Origin: Teichococcus aerophilus
GTDB taxonomy: Bacteria; Pseudomonadota; Alphaproteobacteria; Acetobacterales; Acetobacteraceae
DNA length: 64,000 nt
Assembly: GCF_014490485.1 (NCBI RefSeq)
Contig: NZ_JACTVA010000027.1
Location: 1-64,000 of the forward strand
Direction of reading: 5' to 3'
In this document: piece by piece, positions 43,559 to 53,419 of the stretch
Layout of the letters: every line of letters starts with the position of its first letter
How positions within the stretch are numbered: position 1 is the stretch's first letter
Notes under the pieces: model-generated
What the model was told of the DNA's origin: nothing
The model's database searches: none
The model's input: the letters and a program-made list of their open reading frames with translations, nothing else
Program-made: the position numbers and the translations under genes

Positions 43559-44692
43559 TTGACCGACCTCTTCTCCCCCCTGTCGCTCCGCGGCGTCACC
43601 ATCCGCAACCGGATCGGCGTGGCGCCGATGTGCCAGTATTGCTGCGCCCCCAGCGGCCCGGATGCCGGCAAGCCGACCGACTGGCACCTGGCCCACCTGC
43701 ATGCCCGCGCCATCGGCGGCGCCGGGCTGGTCATCACCGAAGCGACGTCGGTGACGCCGGAAGGCCGCATCTCGCCGCAGGATCTCGGCCTGTGGGACGA
43801 TTCGCAGATCGCCGGCCACGCCCGGCTGGCGCGGCTGATCGCCGCCGCCGGCGCGGTGCCGGGCACGCAGATCGCCCATGCCGGCCGCAAGGCCAGCACC
43901 AACCCGCCCTGGCATGGCGGCGTCGCCGGCGATGACGCGCATGGCTGGACGCCGGTGGCCCCCAGCGCCGTCGCCTTCCCCGGCCTGCGGGACCCGCGCG
44001 CGATGACGGAAGAGGACATCCTCTCCACCATCGCCGCCTTCGCCGCCACCGCCCGCCGCGCCATCACCGCCGGCTACCGGTTCATCGAGCTGCATGCGGC
44101 GCATGGCTATCTGATGCACCAGTTCCTCTCCCCGCTCTCCAACCAGCGCAACGATGCCTGGGGCGGCGACTTCGCCGGCCGTACCCGCTTCGTGCTGGAA
44201 GGCGTCAAGGCCGTGCGCGCCGCCATGCCGGACGACGTGCCGCTGGGCATCCGCTTCTCCCACACCGACTGGCTGGAAGGCGGCTGGACGACGGAGGAGA
44301 CGGTCGAGCTCTCCCGCCTGGTGAAGGCGCTGGGCGTCGACCTGGTCGACGTCTCCTCCGGCGCGCTGCTGCCGGCGAAGATCCCGCTCTCCCCCGGCTA
44401 CCAGGTCCCGGGCGCCTCGGCCGTGCGCAACGGCGCGCAGGTGCCGGTGGCGGCTGTCGGCCTGATCACGGAGCCGCAGCAGGCGCAGGACATCCTGACC
44501 GAGGGCCATGCCGACATGGTGTTCCTGGCCCGCGAGCTACTGCGCGACCCGTTCTGGCCGCTGCATGCCGCCGCCGCGCTGGGCCGCGTGGAAGCGCTGA
44601 GCGCCCCGGCGCAGTACGACCGCGCCTGGGGCAGCCTGGGCAAGATGCCTGTGCATTTCGAATCGGCCGATCCGCTGCCGGCGCTGGCCTGA
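43559..44692 (+). CDS. Old-yellow-enzyme-type NADH:flavin oxidoreductase (YqjM/XenA class)
   Basis: 377 residues beginning with TTG at 43559, preceded by CTAGGAGAGTCC about 10 bases upstream; no ATG or GTG lies near. The FMN barrel has IGVAPMCQYCC, with Cys25 at the position of the redox-tuning Cys26 of YqjM, and ELHAAHGYLMHQFLSPLSNQ with the substrate-anion-binding His residues. Later VDVSSGALLPAK and VPVAAVGLITEPQQAQ match the FMN-phosphate region. Such enzymes reduce activated alkenes, nitro compounds or similar, using NAD(P)H. Substrate in vivo is unknown. Confidence 0.88.
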   Translation: MTDLFSPLSLRGVTIRNRIGVAPMCQYCCAPSGPDAGKPTDWHLAHLHARAIGGAGLVITEATSVTPEGRISPQDLGLWDDSQIAGHARLARLIAAAGAVPGTQIAHAGRKASTNPPWHGGVAGDDAHGWTPVAPSAVAFPGLRDPRAMTEEDILSTIAAFAATARRAITAGYRFIELHAAHGYLMHQFLSPLSNQRNDAWGGDFAGRTRFVLEGVKAVRAAMPDDVPLGIRFSHTDWLEGGWTTEETVELSRLVKALGVDLVDVSSGALLPAKIPLSPGYQVPGASAVRNGAQVPVAAVGLITEPQQAQDILTEGHADMVFLARELLRDPFWPLHAAAALGRVEALSAPAQYDRAWGSLGKMPVHFESADPLPALA

Positions 44693-44702
44693 GGCATAGC
44701 TA

Positions 44703-45070
44703 GGAAGGCTGGGGGAAGGAATTCCCCCAGACCCCCCATCTTTTTCTAAGTGTTTTCGGGGCGTGAGTGTGAAGGTGATGACCTTCGATTGAGGCTGCAG
44801 ATCGCTGGAAGGTTGTTACCTCCGGCGGCCGTTGCAACGCTGCGCGCAGCCATAATATTTCTTCTAGATCCAGCAAATCGAGCAGAGCTCCATCCAGTGA
44901 ATCACTTGAAGGAGGGAAGATACGCTTCAAAACGACAAGCCAGAGCATTTGATTGGTGAGCTTGTGCGAACGGCAAATGCTGTAGCGCTGCCCTTTGGCG
45001 CCAGAACCGCCCATCTAAACTCCACAGAAAAAAGTTGGGGGTTCGGGGGAATTCCTTCCCCCGGCCTTTC
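44703..45070. repeat. Rpt-A copy 15 with Rpt-B-like insert
   Basis: Left end 44703-44757 (GGCTGGGGGAAGGAATTCCC, CCATCTTTTTC) and right end 45016-45070 (GGGGGAATTCCTTCCCCCGG). An Rpt-B-like hairpin lies at 44942-44984: AGAGCATTTG pairs with CAAATGCTGT, and TGTGCGAACGG matches the reverse of the copy at 19207. The rest of the core is diverged. Confidence 0.78.
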
Positions 45071-45268
45071 CCACCTTCAACCTGCCATGACGATACCGTT
45101 ACGCAAACGACGCCCCGAAGCCTAGGGCTTGGCCGGTCATATTCGCGGACGTCCCTTTCCCCCACGGTGGCTTCATCGATGACAAATCCTCACCTGCGCG
45201 GCCCGCGCGCAGCCGATGGGCCGATTGCGCGGTTGCGGCACGCCCCCGGCACACCTTATTTGAGGGCC

Positions 45269-45811
45269 ATGACAAGGCTCCTTCCCCTTCTTCTGTTGCT
45301 GGGTGCTGCCGGCGGTTCGCTGGTTGGCGCGTCCGGCATGGCACTGGCACAGCAGCGGGGGGCGGCATCCGCTGCGCCGCGCGCCCTGGGTAGCTTCCAG
45401 GACTGGACGGCGGCGACGCATATGGAGGCCGGCAAGAAGGTTTGCTACGCCTTCACCCGCGCCAGCCGCAGCGAGGGCGCCGGCAACCGCCAGAACGTCA
45501 TCCTCACCGTAACGCACCGGCAGCAGGGGCGGGACCAGGTGGCGCTGCGCGCCGGCTACACCTACGCCCGCAATGCCGAGGTCGAGGTGAAGGTCGGCAG
45601 CAACGACCTGCCCTTCTACACCGCGCAGGACAATGCCTTCGCCCGCGAGGGTGGCAAGGCCGTCGCCGCCTTCCGCAACGGTGCCTCCGCCGTGGCCACG
45701 GGCCCGGGCCCGCAGGGCCGTGGCACCGCCACCGATACCTTCTCCCTCTCCGGCTTCAGCGCGGCCTATGATGCGATCAGCCGTGAGTGCCCGCCCGCCG
45801 GCCGTCGCTGA
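45269..45811 (+). CDS. IalB-like exported protein
   Basis: 180 residues. A signal peptide (MTRLLPLLLLLGAAGGSLVG, cleavage near MALAQ-QRG) precedes a domain with LGSFQDWTAATHMEAGKKVC, the W...C pattern of the invasion-associated locus B family, and VILTVTHRQQGRDQVALRAG. IalB proteins are periplasmic or outer-membrane linked; in most free-living alphaproteobacteria their job is unknown. The ATG at 45269 is chosen because the upstream open frame is repeat DNA. It is followed 36 bp later by rlmN, possibly sharing a transcript. Confidence 0.75.
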   Translation: MTRLLPLLLLLGAAGGSLVGASGMALAQQRGAASAAPRALGSFQDWTAATHMEAGKKVCYAFTRASRSEGAGNRQNVILTVTHRQQGRDQVALRAGYTYARNAEVEVKVGSNDLPFYTAQDNAFAREGGKAVAAFRNGASAVATGPGPQGRGTATDTFSLSGFSAAYDAISRECPPAGRR

Positions 45812-45847
45812 GCCGGGCGGACCGTCATACTGGGAATACCCGCAACC

Positions 45848-47059
45848 ATGACCGACACCGCCGCCAACGCCGCCGAACTGAGCGCGGCGGAGCGCGACCG
45901 CATTATGGCCAAGGCCGCCCTGTTCTCCCCGCCCAGCGCCACGCTGGCGGATGGGCGGCGCGACCTCGTCGGCCTGTCGCGCGACGAGCTGGCGGCGGAG
46001 ATGGTCGCGATCGGCGAGAAGCCGTTCCGCGCCAAGCAGCTCTGGCACTGGATGTATCACCAGGGCGTCACCGACTTCTCCAAGATGCCTTCCATCGCCA
46101 AGACCATGCAGGCAAAGCTGGCGGAGAAGTTCGTCGTCGGCCGCCCGGGCGTGACGCTGGAGCAGACCAGCGAGGACGGCACCCGCAAGTGGCTGTTCGG
46201 CTTCCGCGACGGCCAGCAGGTCGAGACCGTCTATATTCCGGATGAGGACCGCGGCGCCGTCTGCGTCTCCACCCAGGTCGGCTGCACCCTCTCCTGCAAG
46301 TTCTGCCACACCGGCACGCAGAAGCTGGTCCGCAACCTCGGCGCGGCCGAGATCGTCGGCCAGTTCATGGCGGCGCGCGACTCGTACAACGAGTGGCCGA
46401 CGCCGGTGGACGGCACGCCGCGCATGCTGTCCAACATCGTCATCATGGGCATGGGCGAGCCGCTCTATAACTATGAGAACGTCGCCAAGGCGATGCGGAT
46501 CATCATGGACAATGAGGGCATCGCCCTCTCCCGCCGCCGCATCACCCTCTCCACCAGCGGCGTCGTGCCGATGATGGACAAGTGCGGCGCCGAGCTGAAT
46601 GTCGGCCTCGCCGTGTCGCTGCACGCCGTGCGCAACGACATCCGCGACGAGATCGTGCCGCTGAACCGCAAATACCCGATCGAGGAACTGATGGCCGCCT
46701 GCCGCCGCTACCCGGCGGCCAGCAACGCGCGCCGCATCACCTTCGAATACGTCATGCTCAAGGGCATCAACGATTCGGAGGCCGATGCGCGGGAGCTGGT
46801 GCGGCTGCTGGACGGTATCCCGGCCAAGGTGAACCTGATCCCGTTCAATCCCTGGCCCGGCAGCCCGTACGAAACGTCGTCCAACAACGCCATCCATCGC
46901 TTCGCCAAGGTGGTGTCGGATGCCGGCTACTCCTCCCCCATCCGCACGCCGCGTGGGCGGGACATCCTGGCTGCCTGCGGCCAGTTGAAGACCGAGAGCG
47001 AGCGCAAGCGCCCTGCCCGGGCCGCCGCCGCCGCCCCCATGTCCCCCGCCGCCGCGTGA
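45848..47059 (+). CDS. rlmN: 23S rRNA/tRNA adenine-C2 methyltransferase RlmN
   Basis: 403 residues; a radical-SAM enzyme that methylates A2503 of 23S rRNA and A37 of some tRNAs. The cluster motif CTLSCKFC gives Cys146, Cys150 and Cys153. [12 protein letters not shown] and [15 protein letters not shown] follow, and the C-terminal catalytic cysteine lies in [11 protein letters not shown]. Its TGA overlaps the GTG start of the next gene by 4 bp, indicating translational coupling to a transporter. Confidence 0.95.
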   Translation: MTDTAANAAELSAAERDRIMAKAALFSPPSATLADGRRDLVGLSRDELAAEMVAIGEKPFRAKQLWHWMYHQGVTDFSKMPSIAKTMQAKLAEKFVVGRPGVTLEQTSEDGTRKWLFGFRDGQQVETVYIPDEDRGAVCVSTQVGCTLSCKFCHTGTQKLVRNLGAAEIVGQFMAARDSYNEWPTPVDGTPRMLSNIVIMGMGEPLYNYENVAKAMRIIMDNEGIALSRRRITLSTSGVVPMMDKCGAELNVGLAVSLHAVRNDIRDEIVPLNRKYPIEELMAACRRYPAASNARRITFEYVMLKGINDSEADARELVRLLDGIPAKVNLIPFNPWPGSPYETSSNNAIHRFAKVVSDAGYSSPIRTPRGRDILAACGQLKTESERKRPARAAAAAPMSPAAA

Positions 47060-48240
47060 GCGCGCAGCCGGCGGCCAAGCCGCCGCTGGCCATCCTGCCC
47101 CTTCTCGCCGCCGCGGCCTTCGCCTCGGGCTGCGGCGCGCGCATGCTGGACCCGCTGCTGCCGCTGCTAGCGCGGGATTTCCACGTCACGGTGGCCGAGA
47201 CGGCCGTCGTCATCTCGGCCTTCACCCTGCCCTACGGCCTCTCCCAGATTGTGCTGGGCCCGTTGGGGGACCGCTTCGGCAAGCTGCGTGTGCTGGTGCT
47301 GGGCCTGCTGCTCTACGGCCTGGCCATGGCCGCCTGCGCCACCGCCGGCGCGCTGGACCGGCTGGTATTGCTGCGCGCCCTCTCCGGCGGGTTGGGCGGC
47401 GCCATCATCCCGCTGGCCATGGCCTGGATCGGCGACAACGTCCCCTATTCCGAGCGGCAGGCGACCCTGGGCCGCTTTCTGACCGGCATGGTCATGGCGC
47501 AGCTGCTGGCCGGGCCCATCGCCGGCAGCGTCGGGCAGTTGCTGGGCTGGGAAGCGGTGTTCCTGCTGGTCGGCGTGCTGGCGGTGCTGATGGCCTTCGG
47601 CATCATGGCCACGCTCGGCCGCGGGCTGTGGCGCCCGGTGCCGTCCCCGGCCGGTGGCAGCGGCTTCAGCCGCTACATCACCCTGCTGAAGCGCCCCGCC
47701 GGCCGGCTGCTGCTGATCGCCGCGTTCCTGGACGGCATGCTGCTGTTCGGCGGCGCCTTCCCCTTCATCGGCTCCTACCTCATCCAGATCTTCCACCTGG
47801 AGCCCTGGCAGGCCGGCCTCGTCGTCGCCGTGTTTGGCCTCGGCTCCTTCGCCTATACGCGGCTGGCGCGGCGGCTGGTGAACGGGCTGGGCGAAGGGCG
47901 CGTGCTGCTGCTGGGCGGCCTGGTGCTGGCGGTGGGCCTCGCCGGCCTGTCCATCGTCACCACCTGGTGGGGCGTGGCGCTGTGCCAGGTGCTGCTGGGG
48001 CTGGCCTTCTTCATGTACCACGGCACCCTGCAGGCCCGCAGCACGGAGGTCATGCCGGAGGCCCGCGCCACCGCCGTCTCCGCCTTCGCCATGGCGCTGT
48101 TCCTGGGCCAGGGCCTGGGCTCGGTCGGCTTCGGCATCACGCTGGCCCAACTGGGCTACCCGGGCGCCTTCCTGCTGGCAGGGGTCGGCATGGCGGCCCT
48201 GGCGGTATGGACGCGGGTAGCGGTGCTGGCGCCGCGATAG
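47056..48240 (+). CDS. Major facilitator superfamily transporter (arabinose-efflux-like)
   Basis: 394 residues with twelve predicted helices; inner-membrane secondary transporter. [20 protein letters not shown] is the loop 2-3 MFS signature, and [20 protein letters not shown] is characteristic of small-drug or sugar efflux members. The start is GTG at 47056 in a GTGA overlap with rlmN. Substrate is unknown; pairing with rlmN does not reveal it. Rpt-A copy 16 follows the stop. Confidence 0.85.
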   Translation: MSAQPAAKPPLAILPLLAAAAFASGCGARMLDPLLPLLARDFHVTVAETAVVISAFTLPYGLSQIVLGPLGDRFGKLRVLVLGLLLYGLAMAACATAGALDRLVLLRALSGGLGGAIIPLAMAWIGDNVPYSERQATLGRFLTGMVMAQLLAGPIAGSVGQLLGWEAVFLLVGVLAVLMAFGIMATLGRGLWRPVPSPAGGSGFSRYITLLKRPAGRLLLIAAFLDGMLLFGGAFPFIGSYLIQIFHLEPWQAGLVVAVFGLGSFAYTRLARRLVNGLGEGRVLLLGGLVLAVGLAGLSIVTTWWGVALCQVLLGLAFFMYHGTLQARSTEVMPEARATAVSAFAMALFLGQGLGSVGFGITLAQLGYPGAFLLAGVGMAALAVWTRVAVLAPR

Positions 48241-48253
48241 CGGGCGGTCGTGA

Positions 48254-48504
48254 AGGAAGGCTGGGGAAAGAATTCCCCGGACCCCTTCTTTTACTTTTTC
48301 GAATTTTTCGGGTGTGGCTGTCGATGGGTTGAACCTGCGAGACGGCTCGGTGCGCTGGAGGTCTAGGACCTCCGGCGACTGCGGGTTCAGCCCGCACGGC
48401 CCATGATTAAAATCATCAGAAGCGTCCAGCTCTCAGCCCTGAAGCGCAGTGCCAAACTCGCAGAAAAAAGAAGGGGTCCGGGGAATTCGTTCCCGGCCTT
48501 CCTC
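48254..48504. repeat. Rpt-A copy 16, uninterrupted reference copy
   Basis: 251 bp. Left end 48254-48310 and inverted right end 48454-48504. The core GGTGCGCTGGAGG then T-CTAG-GACCTCCGGCG (CTAG at 48363-48366) is the empty-site counterpart of the interrupted copy at 19098-19450. Core continues with GGGTTCAGCCCGCACGGCCC and AAAATCATCAGAAGCGTCCA. Confidence 0.9.
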
Positions 48505-48648
48505 TGCCGTTTACCGCCCTGACACACCCGTCATTCCGACTTACAAGTGAAGCACGATCGAAGCCTGGGTATGGCCTACCAGCTTACTGGCGGGTGGCCG
48601 CACCCCGGTGACCAACAAGAAGCGACACACGGCGGATAACGGATCAGC

Positions 48649-49896
48649 ATGACGGACCGGCAGAATGGGGTGGCCTTCGTGGCGCCCCTGATGGTGCTGG
48701 CGCTTGGCCACATGATTTCCAACATGGTCCGCACCATGCCGGCCATCGCGGCCGATGTGATGGCGCCCGACCTCGGCGTGACGGCGGAGGGGCTGGCGTC
48801 GTTGACCGGCGCCTACCACTTCGCCTTCGCCGCAGGGCAGATCCCGCTGGGCGTGGCGCTGGACCGATTCGGGGTGCGCCCGGTGTCCCTGGCACTGCTG
48901 CTGACCACGGCGCTGGGCGGGCTGATCGCCGCCATGGTCGGCGGCAGCGGCGGCTTCCTGCTGGCGCAGGTGGTGCTGGGGCTGGGGTGCTCCGGCATGT
49001 TGCTCTGCCCCATTACCTTGGCGGCGAAGACGCTCACCCCGGCCCGGTTCGGCCTGTGGTCGGGGTTGATCCAGGGCACTGGCAATGTCGGCATGCTGCT
49101 TTCCGCCAGCCCGATGGCCTGGCTGGTGGACCATTCCGGCTGGCGCGCCGGCTTCTGGAGCTCGGCCGTGCTGGCGGTGATCGTGGCGGCGCTGGTGCTG
49201 GCGGTGGTACCGGGGCCGCCGCCGCGCGCCATGCCGCCGGGCCCGCGCCCCTCCCTCGCCGCCGAGGCGAAGCAGGTGGTGCGGCTGGGTCTGTCCCGCC
49301 CGCTGCGGGGGATGATGGTCATCGCCTTTGTCTCCTTCGCCGCCATCATTGGCCTGCGTGGGCTGTGGGGCGGGCCGTGGCTGATGGAGGTGAAGGGCCT
49401 GCCGCGCATCGAGGCGGGCAATATCCTGCTGCTGTTCACGCTGCTGCTGATTCTGGGCCCGGCCCTGGGTGGCTTGCTGGACCGGCTGCTGCCGGGGCGC
49501 CGGCGGCCGATGCTGGCGCTGGGCCACCTGATTGCCGCGCTTTCCCTGCTGGCCGTGGTGGCGGGCGGTCCGGGGGGGTGGCTGTCCACCGGGCTGGGGC
49601 TGCCGATGCTGCCGGCCAGCTACGATGCGGCGGTGTTCGTGCTGTTCGGCCTGGCATTGGTGCCGCACCCGCTGATCTTCGCCATGACGCGGGCGGTGGT
49701 GCCGCCGGAACAGGTGGGCAAGGCGCTGTCCGCGGTGAACCTGTCGTTCTTCCTGGGCGCGGCGGTGCTGCAGGCTGCCACCGGGCCAGTGGCCACGCTG
49801 GGCGGCATCGGTGCGGCCCTGGCCTTCCTGGCGGTGGCGGTACTGGTGGCGACAGCGCTGTTCGTCCGCTTCACCCGGGGGCAGCGGACAAGTTGA
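48649..49896 (+). CDS. Major facilitator superfamily transporter
   Basis: 415 residues with about twelve membrane helices. LDRFGVRPVSLALLLTTALG fits the loop 2-3 motif region, and LVLGHMISNMVRTMPAIAAD at the N-terminus resembles MFS members in the NNP/glycerol-phosphate-like groups. Inner-membrane transporter with undetermined substrate. It is not in an operon with the previous MFS gene, from which an Rpt-A unit separates it. Confidence 0.82.
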   Translation: MTDRQNGVAFVAPLMVLALGHMISNMVRTMPAIAADVMAPDLGVTAEGLASLTGAYHFAFAAGQIPLGVALDRFGVRPVSLALLLTTALGGLIAAMVGGSGGFLLAQVVLGLGCSGMLLCPITLAAKTLTPARFGLWSGLIQGTGNVGMLLSASPMAWLVDHSGWRAGFWSSAVLAVIVAALVLAVVPGPPPRAMPPGPRPSLAAEAKQVVRLGLSRPLRGMMVIAFVSFAAIIGLRGLWGGPWLMEVKGLPRIEAGNILLLFTLLLILGPALGGLLDRLLPGRRRPMLALGHLIAALSLLAVVAGGPGGWLSTGLGLPMLPASYDAAVFVLFGLALVPHPLIFAMTRAVVPPEQVGKALSAVNLSFFLGAAVLQAATGPVATLGGIGAALAFLAVAVLVATALFVRFTRGQRTS

Positions 49897-50072
49897 GGCG
49901 GGGGAGCTCCCCCACCCGACCGTTATGCCGGACAACACGGCCACGCCATGCGGGGGAGAGCCGCCGCCCGTTCTGCCGCCCACGCGGCTGCGCCACGCGG
50001 CGCCCAATGCGCCCACTCCGCCTGCGGCGGACACGCCGCAGGCAAGCGCGACCCTCAGGCATCAGTCAGACA

Positions 50073-50099
50073 CCCTGGGGGCAACCTTGCCCCCAGGGT
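50073..50099 (-). terminator. Hairpin after the duplicated-domain exported protein
   Basis: CCCTGGGGGCAA pairs with TTGCCCCCAGGG in an almost perfect stem just past the stop on the minus strand. The A/T tract is short. The convergent MFS gene has its own small stem, GCGGGGGAGCTCCCCCAC (49898-49915). Confidence 0.55.
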
Positions 50100-50110
50100 T
50101 CCGCCCGGGC

Positions 50111-50899
50111 TTAGCGGACGGTCAGTTCCCGCGTGTCGCACAGGTTCACGTCTCGCCGCTCCTCGGACCGGCCATCCTGCCAGACCACGCGCAGGTCGTA
50201 CTGGCACTCGCCACGCGGCAGGCGGATGTTCTGGCGGCCGCGGGCGCGGACGATGTTCTGGCCCAGGCGGTCCTGGCCCCAGTTGTCGTCGCTGGTCGGG
50301 CTGGCATAGAGCTCGTTGATCGGGCTGGCGGCCTGGTTGACGATCACGAAGCTCGGGTCGCCCTGCTCCGCACCGCCGCCGCTGCGGGGATTGGCGCCGG
50401 TGATGCTGCCGCCGGCACCGCCGGAGCTGCCGCCAGCACCACCACCCGAGCCACCGCCCACGCTGCCACCGGCACCGCCGCTGCTGCCACCGCTGTCGCC
50501 ATCGCCGCCACGGCCGGTGCGGGCCGGCGTGCCTATCACCACGTCACGGTCGACGCAGGTGTCGATGTCCCGCCGCTCCTCCGTCACGCCGCCGGCGAAG
50601 CCGATGCGCAGGTCGGTGCGGCAGCCGCCATCGGCGGGCATGCGCACGGCGAAGTTGGCGCCATTGGCAATGGTTGCGCCCCGGGCCAGGCGGTTTTCAC
50701 CCCACTGGTTGGTATCGACCGGCGAGGCATACAGGCGCTCGATCACCCGGTTGCTCTGATTGACCAGGTTGAAGGAGCCGTCCTCCTGCGCCTGGGCGGC
50801 CCCGGTGCCGGCCAGCAAGGCAACGGTCAGGAAGCCAGCGGAACCCAGCACGCGGCGCAGGCCGGGCGAGGCGAAAGCAAGAATGGCGGGGCGCGACAT
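50111..50899 (-). CDS. Exported protein with two copies of one domain and a Gly/Ser linker
   Basis: 262 residues. Signal peptide to about residue 38 (VALLAGTGAAQAQ). Residues 43-122 and 184-262 are homologous: FNLVNQ/FVIVNQ, YASPVDTNQWGENRL/YASPTSDDNWGQDRL, and CRTDLRIGF...TEERRDIDTC / CQYDLRVVW...SEERRDVNLC, including a conserved Cys pair that could form a disulfide. Residues 130-180 are almost all Gly and Ser. The domain occurs, in my recollection, in other alphaproteobacterial exported proteins without a function. The ATG at 50899 gives a normal signal peptide; one 33 bases earlier is possible. Confidence 0.75.
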   Translation of the reverse strand: MSRPAILAFASPGLRRVLGSAGFLTVALLAGTGAAQAQEDGSFNLVNQSNRVIERLYASPVDTNQWGENRLARGATIANGANFAVRMPADGGCRTDLRIGFAGGVTEERRDIDTCVDRDVVIGTPARTGRGGDGDSGGSSGGAGGSVGGGSGGGAGGSSGGAGGSITGANPRSGGGAEQGDPSFVIVNQAASPINELYASPTSDDNWGQDRLGQNIVRARGRQNIRLPRGECQYDLRVVWQDGRSEERRDVNLCDTRELTVR

Positions 50900-51127
50900 G
50901 CGGCGTGTTCCCTTGTCTCTGTGTCTCGTCATGCCCACGCCCCGGATACGGCCCCAGCCACCCGGCGTGACCATGGAACCCAACCCCAGGGTGAAAATCA
51001 GGGGCAACCAACAGAACGACACGTCAGGGAACTCCGTTTCCAAAGCAAGAGCGCACATGCACAAGATGGCGGGAGTAAAGGGCTTGTGCTGTAGCGCAGC
51101 GTAACGCGGGGTGCTTGGGCCGCGCGA

Positions 51128-51538
51128 AGCAAGGCTGGGGAAAGAATTCCCCGGGCCTCTTTTTTCTTCTCGCGAGTGGGCGTCACGCCTCAGGACTGAG
51201 CGCGGACGCTGCCTGGTAATTTCAACAAGGCCACGCGGGCGAACCCCCGGTCGCTGGAGGCTATCGACCTCCACCGCACCAAGCTGTCCTTCGGCGACTG
51301 TTTCAGAAGCCTGCCGGCTCAGGCACGGCCGGAAGTTTTCGTACCGGCGCGGAGGCGGCTTGGCCCAATGCGGGAATAGTGGGCCATGCCGCCGGGAAAG
51401 CCGGCGCGGAAAAGGCTGCCCCGCCCGACCCAACAGGCTTTGGAAACGGTCTCCCAAGACCGCCCTCTCAACAGCCACGCCCGGAAAACTCGAAAGAAAA
51501 AGAAGGGGGTCCGGGGAATTCCCTCCCCGGCCTTCCTA
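51128..51538. repeat. Rpt-A copy 17, with about 150 bp of extra DNA
   Basis: Left end 51128-51180 (GGCTGGGGAAAGAATTCCCC, CCTCTTTTTTCTTC) and right end 51484-51538 (consensus). The core module near the left end is GGACTGAGCGCGGACGCTGC to GGTCGCTGGAGG, as in copies 2 and 18, followed by unrelated DNA from about 51300 to 51440. The rest of the gap 50900-51127 shows no gene. Confidence 0.8.
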
Positions 51539-51581
51539 CTCCCCCCAGGCACACCAGCCCAGGAGGGGAACCCAGCGCCCT

Positions 51582-52991
51582 TTACTTCTGCAGGGCCTGG
51601 ACGATCTGCTGCGTCACCTTCTTGGCGTCGCCGAACAGCATCATGGTGTTGTCGCGGAAGAACAGTTCGTTCTCCACGCCGGCATAGCCGGAGGCCATGC
51701 CGCGCTTGATGAAGAAGACGGTCTTGGCCTTCTCCACATCCAGGATCGGCATTCCGTAGATGGCGGAGGATTTGTCGGTCTTCGCCGCCGGGTTGGTCAC
51801 GTCATTGGCGCCGATGACGAAGGCGACATCGGCTTCCGCGAACTCGGGGTTGATCTCCTCCAGCTCGTGGACCTCCTCGTAGGGGACGTTCGCCTCGGCC
51901 AGCAGCACGTTCATGTGGCCGGGCATGCGGCCCGCGACGGGGTGGATGGCGTAGGAGACCTCGGCGCCTTCCTTCTTCAGCAGGTCGCCCATCTCGCGCA
52001 GCACCTGCTGCGCCTGGGCCACCGCCATGCCGTAGCCAGGCACGATGATGATCTTGCCGGCGTTGCGCATGATGTAGGCGGCGTCCTCCGGGCTGCCGGA
52101 CTTCACTGGACGCGCGGGCTGGCCGCTGCCATCGGCCTTGGCCGCACCGCCGGCCTCGGCTCCGAAGCCACCCAGCAGCACGTTGAAGATGCTGCGGTTC
52201 ATGCCCTTGCACATGATGTAGGACAGGATGGCACCCGAGGCGCCAACGAGGGCACCCGTCACCACCAGCAGCAGGTTCTGCAGCGTAAAACCGATGCCCG
52301 CCGCCGCCCAGCCGGAATAGCTGTTCAGCATGGACACCACGACCGGCATGTCCGCGCCGCCGATCGGGATGATCAGCAGGAAGCCCAGCGCCAGCGCCAC
52401 GATGGCGATCAGCCAGAACAGCACGCCGCTGCCGGTGGCGACGAAGGCGATGACCAGCACCACCAGCAGGATGCCGATGCCGAGGTTCAGCCAGTGCTGG
52501 CCCTTGAAGGTGATCGGCGCGCCGGACATCAGCGCCTGCAGCTTGGCGAAGGCGATGACGGAGCCGGAGAAGGTGATGGCGCCGATCGCGACGCCGAGAG
52601 ACATCTCGACCAGCGAGCCGCCATGGATGGCGCCCGCGTGGCCGATGCCGAAGCTCTCCGGGTTGTAGAAGGCGGCGGCGGCCACGAACACGGCGGCCAG
52701 GCCGACCAGTGAGTGGAAGGCGGCCACCAGCTGCGGCAGCGAGGTCATCTGGATGCGGCTGGCGAGGTAGGTGCCGATGCCGCCGCCGATGACCAGGCCC
52801 GCCAGCACGATGACGATGCCGGAGAATTCCATCCCCGGCCGCAGCAGCGTCGCCACGATGGCGATGCCCATGCCGACCATGCCGTACAGGTTGCCCCGGC
52901 GGCTGGTGGTGGGGTGGGAAAGGCCGCGCAGCGCCAGGATGAACAGGACGGAGGCAATGAGGTAGGCGAAGGTGGTCAAGCTCTGGGCCAT
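51582..52991 (-). CDS. pntB: NAD(P) transhydrogenase subunit beta
   Basis: 469 residues with eight or nine membrane helices then a soluble NADP-binding domain III (IIVPGYGMAVAQAQQVLREM, HPVAGRMPGHMNVLLAEA, VIGANDVTNPAAKTDKSSAI). With the two alpha subunits it couples proton entry to hydride transfer from NADH to NADP+ in the inner membrane. The ATG is 4 bp after the stop of pntAB. It ends 43 bp from Rpt-A copy 17, whose right end may terminate the operon. Confidence 0.95.
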   Translation of the reverse strand: MAQSLTTFAYLIASVLFILALRGLSHPTTSRRGNLYGMVGMGIAIVATLLRPGMEFSGIVIVLAGLVIGGGIGTYLASRIQMTSLPQLVAAFHSLVGLAAVFVAAAAFYNPESFGIGHAGAIHGGSLVEMSLGVAIGAITFSGSVIAFAKLQALMSGAPITFKGQHWLNLGIGILLVVLVIAFVATGSGVLFWLIAIVALALGFLLIIPIGGADMPVVVSMLNSYSGWAAAGIGFTLQNLLLVVTGALVGASGAILSYIMCKGMNRSIFNVLLGGFGAEAGGAAKADGSGQPARPVKSGSPEDAAYIMRNAGKIIIVPGYGMAVAQAQQVLREMGDLLKKEGAEVSYAIHPVAGRMPGHMNVLLAEANVPYEEVHELEEINPEFAEADVAFVIGANDVTNPAAKTDKSSAIYGMPILDVEKAKTVFFIKRGMASGYAGVENELFFRDNTMMLFGDAKKVTQQIVQALQK

Positions 52992-52995
52992 CGCC

Positions 52996-53406
52996 TCAGC
53001 CCTTCTTCTTGCCGGCGAACATCGCCAGCATCCGCCGGGTTACCAGGAACCCGCCGAAGATGTTCACCGCCGCCAGGGTGGCGCCCAGGAAGCCGAAGAA
53101 CTTGGCGATCCAGCTATCCCCCAGGCCGGTGGCCAGGATGGCACCGACGATGATGACGGAGGAGATGGCGTTGGTGACGCCCATCAGCGGCGAGTGCAGC
53201 GCCGGCGTCACGTTCCACACCACGTAGTAGCCGACGAAGCAGGCCAGCAGGAAAATCGTCAGCAGCATCAGGAACGGCTCGGCCGCGGCGGCGATGGGCG
53301 CCACCGGGGCCAGGGTGGTCTCGGCCATCATGCGCGCCTGCGCGGCCATGGCCAGCGCCCGCTCGGCGGTGGCCTGCGCCTGGTTGGCGAGGTCGGTCGG
53401 GTTCAT
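52996..53406 (-). CDS. pntAB: NAD(P) transhydrogenase subunit alpha part 2 (membrane)
   Basis: 136 residues with three or four membrane helices ([54 protein letters not shown]), equal to the membrane part of the alpha subunit that is a separate protein in alphaproteobacteria. It sits between pntA part 1 and pntB with gaps of 13 and 4 bp, typical of one transcript. An Ala-rich N-terminal tail precedes the first helix. Confidence 0.93.
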   Translation of the reverse strand: MNPTDLANQAQATAERALAMAAQARMMAETTLAPVAPIAAAAEPFLMLLTIFLLACFVGYYVVWNVTPALHSPLMGVTNAISSVIIVGAILATGLGDSWIAKFFGFLGATLAAVNIFGGFLVTRRMLAMFAGKKKG

Positions 53407-53419
53407 CGTCTCTCTCCCC

